Positions 1 to 5,132 of a DNA stretch of 5,132 nt are shown here, in pieces. Position numbers and translations under genes: made by a program. Source of the stretch: CAZAPZ01 sp964487285 (lineage in GTDB: Bacteria; Campylobacterota_A; Desulfurellia; JAADFJ01); NCBI GenBank assembly GCA_964487285.1, contig CAZAPZ010000107.1:1-5132 (forward strand), in the 5' to 3' direction. The notes under the pieces were generated by a model. It worked only from the letters and a program-made list of their open reading frames with translations, ran no database searches and had not been told where the DNA came from. The stretch's first letter is position 1. Each line of letters begins with the position of its first letter.

Positions 1-25
1 TATAGGCGAAGCAGACTTCTGCAGG

Positions 26-155
26 ACTAACCGGGTTAATTTCAAAGAAGTAAAACGTGAGCGTAAAGGAAAGCAGATATTGCCCGAAGGAAAGGTCAAT
101 ATTGGGCAATCTTTCAAGAGTAGAAAGAATAAAAATTTTCGTACTAACCGGTTAG
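26..155. repeat. Two related palindromic half-elements, ACTAACCGG
   Basis: The 9-mer ACTAACCGG occurs at 26-34 and again at 143-151, 117 bp apart. Each copy is the left half of a dyad. At 144-155 it forms a perfect 12-bp palindrome (CTAACCGGTTAG), and at 28-38 an odd-centred one (TAACC-G-GGTTA). They could be paired binding sites for a dimeric regulator or the remains of a small repeat. A single 12-bp palindrome is expected by chance about once in 5 kb, so only the near-duplication makes this notable. Confidence 0.3.
79..110. repeat. Inverted repeat, 7-bp arms with 18-nt loop
   Basis: ATTGCCC at 79-85 is matched by GGGCAAT at 104-110, giving a 7-bp stem around an 18-nt loop. Alternative pairings overlap it: GAAAG at 90-94 with CTTTC at 111-115, and the palindrome CAATATTG at 97-104. 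No run of T follows on either strand, so it does not look like an intrinsic terminator. Its role is unknown. Confidence 0.35.
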
Positions 156-225
156 CACCTCAAATTTTAATTTTCAAATCTCACCCAATCTTAGCCTTCT
201 GTGGATGTGAATATTATACCGTTGT

Positions 226-262
226 CTCATAAAATAACCGCTAAAAACTTTTTGAAAAGCGG
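226..262 (-). terminator. Weak intrinsic terminator candidate after the operon
   Basis: Four bases past the TGA of the ArnT-like gene, the minus strand reads CCGCT, then 15 A/T-rich bases, then AGCGG, followed by a T-rich tail (TTATTTTATGAG). The arms are 258-262 and 238-242. The stem is only 5 bp and the loop is large, although A and T runs inside could add pairs. The position directly after the last operon gene is right for a terminator, but the structure is weak. Confidence 0.4.
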
Positions 263-266
263 CATG

Positions 267-1820
267 TCAACTTGGACCGGCCGAAAATAAAGGGGATTTT
301 ATCTTAACTCTGTTGGATATCAGCACGAGCTTCCTTTTATTAGATAAAATAACGTAATCTTTGAATCTGCTTAGATCTCTTTTTGGGAGTATCACTTTGA
401 TAGGCTCGGTTTTCCAAATATCCCAAAATTCTTTTTCGTTCAAAACTAAATTTTTGATAGTCTGTTTATTGTCAAATCTCAAATCCTGCTTTAACCCTAC
501 CGTTTTAACAGGATGATTTAAGTAAAACGGTATCGATCTTACAAACGCGTGATATTCCACTATCATATCTGAACTTTTGATATTTCGCATAAACGGCTTG
601 TAGATTTTAAGATTACCGGCAACCGGCTTTAAAAATAGCATAACGAAAATAAAAGGGATGAGTGTGTAGCTTACAGCTATAAGTTTGTATTGTTTTACCG
701 CAAGATGAATTGCCGATATTGATATTGCCGCTGCAAATATAATAAGAGCAATTTCGTCGGCTCGAACTATTTTTTTGCCAATTATTCCAAAATAGATTAA
801 GATAGCTGCTGCGACAAACAATATGGATATTATGGGCGTTGCATATTTTATATATTTTTTAAAATTTATGCTGCTTTCTGCTGCTAAAATTGCAAGGAAG
901 GGTGCTGAAGGCAGAATATAAAGCGGCAACTTTGTTGTGGGAATAGAAAAGAAAAAAGGACTCCAAAGTGCTCCTATGATAAGAAAGCGTTTGACATCGT
1001 CAATATTTTTCTGAAAAAATGCAGGAATTATGGCGGGAAACATCGTAATAGGGAAAATCCATAGAAAATAAAGCAGCGGACGAGGATGGCCCAATCCTCC
1101 CTTATGAAGCCTGCTTAAAAGCTGATTATCAATAAGATAGCTCAACAATCCGGGATTCTGTTTCATAAGCGCAATATACCATGGTGCCGCTATTGCAATT
1201 GAAATGATAAATAACCACGGCTTCATCTTAAAGACTGCTTTGAGATTATGTTCGGATGCCAAAAATAGAACAACGACCGGCAAAATTACGAATAATCCAA
1301 TAGGCCCTTTAATCAAAAACGAAACGCCGATTACCGCATAGAAAGCTATAAGATAACTGAGCCGTCTTTTTTTATACCATAGAAAAAATAAAAATAGAGC
1401 ACCTGTTGTAGCAAGAGTGTTCAATAAGTCTGTTGTTAAGACATGCGAGCTGCCGAAAAATAGCGGAATAGAGGCAAGAAAAAGCACACTTAACATTGAA
1501 TTTTTTTGCATAGAAAATTTTCTATCAAATAGAAACACCATAATTAAAATAATTAAAGCGGCGACTGCCTGAAAAATTCTCACACCCCACTCATTTTTTC
1601 CCAACAGTTTCATTCCTAACGCTGCGAGCCAGTAAGTTAAAGGAGGCTTGTCAAAATGTTTAATTCCGTTTAATCTTGGAGTGATATAATCCCCGCTATC
1701 AGCCATTTCAAGTGATATTTCAGAATATCTGGCATCTGATGTTTCTATCAAACCGTAGCTTCCCAATCGGAAAAAAAGCAAAAAAAACATTGTCACTAAA
1801 AATAGCGCCGGATATTTCAC
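267..1820 (-). CDS. ArnT/PMT-like polyprenyl-phosphate-sugar glycosyltransferase (GT83-type)
   Basis: This 517-residue membrane enzyme probably transfers a sugar from a polyprenyl-phosphate carrier to an acceptor such as lipid A on the periplasmic face. After the first membrane helix (about residues 5-24) comes the family signature: ETSDARYSEI at 26-35, then TPRLNG at 47-52 and FDKPPLTYW at 56-64. In characterised ArnT the acidic residue in the first motif (here D29) and the lysine of KPPL (here K58) lie at the active site. Roughly a dozen hydrophobic helices follow to about residue 400. A soluble, presumably periplasmic, tail of about 110 residues ends the protein. Length is close to ArnT (about 550). 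The start is GTG at 1820; its GTGA overlaps the TGA of the upstream LAB_N gene, and GAGAG lies just upstream as a weak ribosome site. The family is clear. The sugar and acceptor are not, because no aminoarabinose genes are present. Confidence 0.9.
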   Translation of the reverse strand: MKYPALFLVTMFFLLFFRLGSYGLIETSDARYSEISLEMADSGDYITPRLNGIKHFDKPPLTYWLAALGMKLLGKNEWGVRIFQAVAALIILIMVFLFDRKFSMQKNSMLSVLFLASIPLFFGSSHVLTTDLLNTLATTGALFLFFLWYKKRRLSYLIAFYAVIGVSFLIKGPIGLFVILPVVVLFLASEHNLKAVFKMKPWLFIISIAIAAPWYIALMKQNPGLLSYLIDNQLLSRLHKGGLGHPRPLLYFLWIFPITMFPAIIPAFFQKNIDDVKRFLIIGALWSPFFFSIPTTKLPLYILPSAPFLAILAAESSINFKKYIKYATPIISILFVAAAILIYFGIIGKKIVRADEIALIIFAAAISISAIHLAVKQYKLIAVSYTLIPFIFVMLFLKPVAGNLKIYKPFMRNIKSSDMIVEYHAFVRSIPFYLNHPVKTVGLKQDLRFDNKQTIKNLVLNEKEFWDIWKTEPIKVILPKRDLSRFKDYVILSNKRKLVLISNRVKIKSPLFSAGPS

Positions 1821-2098
1821 TTTTCTCTCTTTTGGTATATCAGCATAAGATTTCTTATATAAATTAACAAACCTGTTGCCTGTCCTAAAATAAAAACAGG
1901 ATCTTTTCTATGTATGGCATATATCAACAGCATAAGACTGCCCACTATCGACAGATACCAGAAACCGACCGGAATAACACTTTTGTGCTGTTTTTCAGAA
2001 ATAAGCCATTGAAGAAAAAATCTGGCTCCAAAAATTATTTGAGCTACAAAACCAAGTATCAGCCAGATATCGTAATTGTAGTTCAAAGCTCTGTACAA
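1817..2098 (-). CDS. LAB_N-domain small membrane protein (lipid A biosynthesis N-terminal domain)
   Basis: A 93-residue integral membrane protein made almost entirely of the LAB_N domain (Pfam PF07578), which is otherwise found fused to LpxB in some bacteria. Landmarks are LGFVAQIIFGARFFLQW at 15-31, SEKQHKSVIP at 34-43, FWYLSIVGS at 46-54, RKDPVFILGQ at 64-73 and IYIRNL at 79-84. Three hydrophobic helices are visible, at about 12-32, 44-62 and 67-88. No ATG is available: an in-frame stop lies four codons before TTG 2098, and the only other good start is TTG 2086 (89 residues). That shorter form would overlap the preceding gene's stop as TTGA, like the GTGA junction downstream, so the start is open. 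It sits between a GT2 and an ArnT-like gene, a recurrent arrangement. Its biochemical role is not established; anchoring the GT2 or flipping the lipid-linked sugar is inference. Confidence 0.88.
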   Translation of the reverse strand: MYRALNYNYDIWLILGFVAQIIFGARFFLQWLISEKQHKSVIPVGFWYLSIVGSLMLLIYAIHRKDPVFILGQATGLLIYIRNLMLIYQKREK

Positions 2099-2793
2099 TC
2101 TATATCAATATGACGCTTCTGCATCCAGCGCACCGCAAATAGATCTATGAGAGGCCCTATCAGGCGGTTAAAAAGATGATATTTTGACTGTCCGTGTTTT
2201 CTCTTTCTGTGCTTCACGGGAATTTCGATTACTCTTGCCCCTTCAAGTTTAAGAAGTGTAGGTAAAAAGCGATGAAGTCCGTCAAAAAGCTTTAATTTGA
2301 GCAAAAACTCCCGCTTGTAGGCTTTAAGCGTGCATCCGGTATCATGAATATTTTCGTGAGTTAAGTTATTTCTTATGAAGTTTGCAATTTTTGATGATAT
2401 TTTCTTGATAAGAGGATCATGCCTTTCCTTTCTCCAGCCGATAGCAACATCGTAGCTTCCAATATACGAAAGCAGCACCGGAATATCTGCGGGATCGTTT
2501 TGAAGATCACCGTCTATACTAACTATTATATCACCTTTTGAAGCCATAAATCCAGTCGCAAGTGCAGCAGAAAGACCTCCTCTGCTTTTTCTATGAAGCA
2601 CTCTTATGAGAAAATTAGCATTATTGTCCCTCTTCAATTTTTTCATAATCTCCATACTGCCGTCATTACTGTTATCATCAACAAATATAAGCTCCATATC
2701 ATTCAAACTTTTCGCTGCAGCTTTTATTTCATCGGTTAAAATCGACAGATTGCTTTTCTCGTTAAATACCGGTACAACAATTGATAAATGCAT
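2083..2793 (-). CDS. DPM1/ArnC-like family 2 glycosyltransferase
   Basis: This GT-A fold enzyme probably transfers a sugar from a nucleotide donor to a polyprenyl phosphate on the cytoplasmic face, making the donor for the ArnT-like enzyme. Using the start at 2793 (236 residues), the motifs are LSIVVPVFNE at 3-12, VDDNSNDGS at 38-46, the DXD-type metal site in SIDGDLQNDP at 92-101, DTGCTLKAYKRE at 151-162 and HGQSKY at 200-205. No strongly hydrophobic helix pair follows, so it is shorter than ArnC (about 320 residues, two C-terminal helices). The frame stays open to TTG 2883, with ATGs at 2814, 2811 and 2799. I chose 2793 because the family normally begins just before the LSIVVP strand and because a strong promoter overlaps the upstream ATGs. 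ATG 2799 or 2814 remain possible if transcription starts further upstream. The gene end overlaps the LAB_N gene by 4 or 16 bases. The sugar is unknown. Confidence 0.9.
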   Translation of the reverse strand: MHLSIVVPVFNEKSNLSILTDEIKAAAKSLNDMELIFVDDNSNDGSMEIMKKLKRDNNANFLIRVLHRKSRGGLSAALATGFMASKGDIIVSIDGDLQNDPADIPVLLSYIGSYDVAIGWRKERHDPLIKKISSKIANFIRNNLTHENIHDTGCTLKAYKREFLLKLKLFDGLHRFLPTLLKLEGARVIEIPVKHRKRKHGQSKYHLFNRLIGPLIDLFAVRWMQKRHIDIDCTEL

Positions 2794-2800
2794 TTGCATT

Positions 2801-2829
2801 ATTTTAATCATCATTCTTTTATATGTCAA
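2801..2829 (-). promoter_or_regulatory. Near-consensus sigma70-type promoter of the glycosyltransferase operon
   Basis: On the minus strand TTGACA (2829-2824, exact consensus) is followed by a 17-bp spacer and TAAAAT (2806-2801, five of six matches to TATAAT). Transcription would begin around 2796-2793, on or just before the ATG at 2793. A full -35 box with ideal spacing to a good -10 is unlikely by chance in about 100 bp even of AT-rich DNA. The site lies within the open frame that extends upstream of the chosen start, which argues against the longer versions of the protein. Confidence 0.6.
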
Positions 2830-2941
2830 ACTGCGTAAAAAGATTCCGCATCCTATACTTGCAGCAAATTTGATATCGCTCAATTTTCTGAACGCTCTTT
2901 AACCTACAGCGGTATACGGGCGCAATATTTAAACATATTTA

Positions 2942-2969
2942 TAGACAAATCCCATTAGTTATATAAAAT
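2942..2969 (+). promoter_or_regulatory. Candidate promoter of the MscS-family gene
   Basis: TAGACA (2942-2947, five of six matches to the -35 consensus), a 16-bp spacer and TAAAAT (2964-2969) lie directly upstream of the ATG at 2979. The expected start point of about 2976-2979 leaves almost no leader. The surrounding run of A and T (TTATATAAAAT) allows other -10 registers, so the exact boxes are uncertain. Just upstream is an AT-rich dyad (AATAT 2924-2928, ATATT 2935-2939). Confidence 0.4.
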
Positions 2970-2978
2970 GAAAGCAAG

Positions 2979-4997
2979 ATGATCCTTAAATTGATTAAAA
3001 ATTACATCATAATTGTACTTATTATTCTTGCATCCGGTCAATTTTTATCTGCAGCTCAGATAAATCAATCACTCTTTGAGGGCAGCAGAACGAATCTTAC
3101 TCGTAAATACAAAACTATGCTTCCAAATGAATCTGGTAAGTCGGAAAACTCTCTAATAAGAATAAGCCTCATAAAGCGGCTCATTGATTCGGTTGTAGTC
3201 GTCAAGGGTGATAAAAACAATCAAATAACTGAAAATTATAAAGGCAAGATAAACGCCAACACATTAAAATCATACATAGAAGAAATTATATCAACAGAGG
3301 ATCAAATTAATCTTAGCAAGGAAAAAATAGACATTATAGAAAACAAATTGAAACAGATTGCATCAATGATATCGCACAGCAAACAGAACGAAGATCTAAA
3401 AACTGCACAACTTGAATATGCACTTCTTCAAAGGCAACTCATTAATCAAAAAGACGATGAAAATCGTTTTAACAAACTGCTTTCTCTATTAAATTCATTT
3501 AAACGGTCAATTATTGACAAATGTTTTACAACAAAAAATAGACTTTTAAAGCTTAAAAATAGATGGACAAGTTATAATAAGAAAACTTACAACGCTCCGA
3601 TAATGAAGTTGGAACTCCTTAAATTAAAAGATGAAGATCGTTTGAGCTATCTTGCAAAAACATTACCCAAAATTAACGAGCGCAACCCTGCTAATATTTT
3701 CTCTATCGAAGCGGATGTAGGTACTATAAAGATGGCAATTCAGAGATGGAAGGTGATATCGATCAATGAAGAGCTTATTCATATAGAAAATGGGTTGAAA
3801 CTCTCGTCAGCCAATCTCTGTACAAAAAAGCCTGATTTCGCTGAAATAGATAAATTGAACTCTCTGACAACAGTCAGTATTACCGCACTATCTAATAAAA
3901 ATAAGAAAATTATAGCTACTTTAGCGGCGCTTAAAAAGTCACTGATAAGCTCAAGCATTCGATTGCCGAATAATCTCAGGGCATCTAACCTCTTAAAAAA
4001 TTTTCTAAAGGCAGAGACACTGCTGTCGGCAAGATTAATATCAACAGAAAGAAAAATTACCAACTTAAGAACTTACCAATCACATCTCGCTGAACTTGTA
4101 ACTTTTAAAAGGGGTGTTTTTAAAGCAACCTTTGCAGGCATTAGAAATCAAATCAAGAATATTTCCGTTGCTGTAATAAGTTTCATAATAAAACCGTTAT
4201 TTGTTTATAAAGATATCTCTTTTTCCTTGTGGAATCTTTTAAAAATTATAATAATTTTCATTATAGGCTGGACACTTACCATCCTATCAAAAATATTTGT
4301 GCGTCATCTATCCGAAGCATTTGCCCTAAAAGATACACATAGTATTCTCATTAAAAGAATTCTTTCATATACTATCTGGCTCATAACTATTTTAATTGTT
4401 TTTAATGCTGCAGGCCTTAACACAAGCTCGTTTACACTTATAGCAGGTGCACTTTCCGTAGGTATCGGATTTGGCTTGCAAAACTTTGCGGCAAATATAA
4501 TGGGTGGAGTAATCCTGCTGTTTGATAGAAGTATTAAAATTGGTGATTATGTCGAAGCGGAAGGTGTCACCGGAAGAGTTACTCAGATAAATCTTCGCAA
4601 AACCGTTGTTAAGACAAATGACAACATAGATTATATAATACCTAATTCGTCATTTGTTAATCAAAAAATTATAAATTGGACATATAATACCGATATCAGA
4701 AGATTTAGAATTAAACTGTCGGTGGCATACGGAGTAAATTTAAACGAGCTCGACAATGCAATAATACCTGCCATTAAACAGCTTGATAACGTTAAAGTTC
4801 CTCCTGCTCCGGAAATTTGGCTCATTGATTTTGGAGATAGCAGCCTTGACTTTGAAGTGGTATTTTGGGCTCATAGCAAAGCCACAAGACGCCCGTTGAA
4901 AACGGAAGCCGATGCAAGGGCTTCTATTTATAATGCACTTACAAAGGCCAAAATAGAAATACCTTTTCCGCAAAGAGTGGTACATATCCGAAAATAA
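2979..4997 (+). CDS. MscS-family mechanosensitive ion channel with large periplasmic domain
   Basis: A 672-residue inner-membrane channel, probably tension-gated and protective in osmotic downshock. Residues 1-26 look like a signal peptide (KLIKN, hydrophobic core, SAA before Q27). Residues 27 to about 390 are charged, helical and coiled-coil-like, so probably periplasmic. The only two cysteines, C182 and C281, are there. Membrane helices follow at about 418-439, 460-480 and 484-515. The third is the pore helix, with GIGFGLQNF at 495-503 and GG at 509-510. The MscS beta domain starts at IGDYVEAEGVTGRV (521 on) and includes VPNS-like IIPNSSFVNQKIINW. The end IPFPQRVVHI is typical of the family. 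At 672 residues it is well above E. coli MscS (286) and below MscK (1120). Start ATG 2979 is the only one giving a proper signal peptide; no clear ribosome site precedes it. It is divergent from the glycosyltransferase operon. Family certain, exact subtype not. Confidence 0.93.
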   Translation: MILKLIKNYIIIVLIILASGQFLSAAQINQSLFEGSRTNLTRKYKTMLPNESGKSENSLIRISLIKRLIDSVVVVKGDKNNQITENYKGKINANTLKSYIEEIISTEDQINLSKEKIDIIENKLKQIASMISHSKQNEDLKTAQLEYALLQRQLINQKDDENRFNKLLSLLNSFKRSIIDKCFTTKNRLLKLKNRWTSYNKKTYNAPIMKLELLKLKDEDRLSYLAKTLPKINERNPANIFSIEADVGTIKMAIQRWKVISINEELIHIENGLKLSSANLCTKKPDFAEIDKLNSLTTVSITALSNKNKKIIATLAALKKSLISSSIRLPNNLRASNLLKNFLKAETLLSARLISTERKITNLRTYQSHLAELVTFKRGVFKATFAGIRNQIKNISVAVISFIIKPLFVYKDISFSLWNLLKIIIIFIIGWTLTILSKIFVRHLSEAFALKDTHSILIKRILSYTIWLITILIVFNAAGLNTSSFTLIAGALSVGIGFGLQNFAANIMGGVILLFDRSIKIGDYVEAEGVTGRVTQINLRKTVVKTNDNIDYIIPNSSFVNQKIINWTYNTDIRRFRIKLSVAYGVNLNELDNAIIPAIKQLDNVKVPPAPEIWLIDFGDSSLDFEVVFWAHSKATRRPLKTEADARASIYNALTKAKIEIPFPQRVVHIRK

Positions 4998-5132
4998 AAC
5001 TTATCTGCCTGCCGCTCCAACGACACAGATAAAAGTAATCTATATTATAAACTATAAGTAAGTCAAAAATATAAGCTATTGCGGCAAAGATTGACGATAT
5101 TTATGAAAATTGTGTCCCCATACTGCCCCCCC
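4998..5132. other. Right-edge region without a recognisable gene
   Basis: The 135 bases after the channel gene hold no open frame worth calling. A 7-bp inverted repeat (5001-5032) lies right after the stop codon but has no T-run on the plus strand, so I see no convincing intrinsic terminator for the channel gene. On the minus strand the same hairpin is followed by a T-rich stretch and could end a gene entering from the right. The sequence ends with GTGTCCCCA and then a run of seven C, which may be a repeat boundary or a sequencing or assembly artefact. Confidence 0.45.
5001..5032. repeat. Inverted repeat downstream of the channel gene
   Basis: TTATCTG at 5001-5007 pairs with CAGATAA at 5026-5032 across an 18-nt loop, starting three bases after the TAA. 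Read on the minus strand the stem is followed by GTTTTATTTT, so it is better placed to stop transcription coming from the right than to end the channel mRNA. It could also simply protect the 3' end of the channel transcript. Confidence 0.35.

Larger units (their letters stand above)
1..266. other. Left-edge region without a recognisable gene
   Basis: I see no gene here that I can support. On the plus strand one frame is open from the window edge to a TAA at 230-232 (76 codons). It has no ATG, and the peptide is lysine/arginine-rich with no family resemblance that I recognise, so it is either the tail of a truncated gene or chance. The stretch contains a small hairpin at 11-22 (GCAGA/TCTGC), a pair of related palindromes around 26-38 and 143-155, a 7-bp inverted repeat at 79-110, and a terminator-like hairpin just before the operon end at 267. 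This density of short dyads suggests intergenic or repeat-derived sequence. Confidence 0.5.

Noticed and set aside
58..164. Minus-strand frame running off the left edge
   Set aside because: It is open to the edge for about 50 codons but has no ATG, and it overlaps palindromic repeats; more likely repeat-derived than coding.
2..232. 76-codon frame open from the left edge
   Set aside because: It has no start codon in the window and no recognisable family. Open frames of this length are expected occasionally by chance over six frames, so I do not call it a gene.
1910..2113. 67-codon open frame on the plus strand
   Set aside because: It lies inside the LAB_N gene on the opposite strand, whose family match is clear, and its peptide resembles no known protein.
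2606..2902. 98-codon open frame on the plus strand
   Set aside because: It is antisense to the conserved N-terminal half of the GT2; the hydrophobic, Ile/Ser-rich peptide is what reading the opposite strand of AT-rich code gives.
2968..2982. Four-codon leader frame (ATG AAA GCA AGA TGA) whose stop overlaps the channel start codon
   Set aside because: Attractive as translational coupling, but its ATG overlaps the proposed -10 box and would lie upstream of the transcript start; it also has no ribosome site.
3779..4063. 94-codon open frame on the minus strand
   Set aside because: It is antisense within the periplasmic domain of the channel gene, with no promoter, ribosome site or family match.
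4740..4985. 81-codon open frame on the minus strand
   Set aside because: It is antisense to the conserved C-terminal domain of the MscS-family gene; the peptide is implausible.
5041..5075. Minus-strand promoter-like string (TTGACT and TATAAT near 5045-5066)
   Set aside because: The two boxes are only 11 bp apart and no gene starts downstream; it is better explained by AT-rich composition.
1..5132. CRISPR array, tRNA, rRNA, riboswitch or complete insertion sequence
   Set aside because: I saw no regularly spaced repeats, cloverleaf, conserved rRNA segments or transposase motifs anywhere in the window.

Overview
The window comes from an AT-rich bacterial genome. By eye the genes are roughly two-thirds A/T and the third codon positions are mostly A or T. 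The host is probably Gram-negative: three genes look like a module that charges a lipid-linked sugar and transfers it to lipid A or another envelope glycan, and the fourth encodes an MscS-type channel with a signal peptide and a large periplasmic domain. I cannot name the species or phylum. Both window ends look non-coding and are rich in small inverted repeats, so this may be a whole short contig.

Layout: positions 1-266 hold no recognisable gene, only short palindromes and a weak terminator-like hairpin. Positions 267-2793 (minus strand) form a tight three-gene operon, read right to left. It encodes a short DPM1/ArnC-like family 2 glycosyltransferase, a 93-residue LAB_N-domain membrane protein, and an ArnT/PMT-like membrane glycosyltransferase (GT83-type). 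The genes overlap by a few bases and the second and third use TTG and GTG starts. A near-consensus sigma70-type promoter sits immediately upstream of the first gene. Positions 2979-4997 (plus strand) encode a 672-residue MscS-family channel, transcribed divergently. Positions 4998-5132 hold no gene.

The operon can be read as a minimal three-step pathway. The cytoplasmic GT2 loads a sugar on a polyprenyl phosphate. The small three-helix LAB_N protein is a candidate to anchor the GT2 or flip the product. The ArnT-like enzyme then transfers the sugar from the lipid carrier to an acceptor on the periplasmic face. None of the ArnA/ArnB/ArnD-type genes that make aminoarabinose are present, so the sugar is unknown. 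The divergent MscS-like gene is also an envelope gene; a functional link to the operon is only inferred from position.

The main points for a second look are the LAB_N protein as a possible SemiSWEET-like carrier or flippase, the unusually short GT2 without its own membrane anchor, and promoters placed so close to both divergent start codons that the mRNAs may be leaderless. A further point is the large periplasmic, coiled-coil-like domain of the channel, which holds the protein's only two cysteines.
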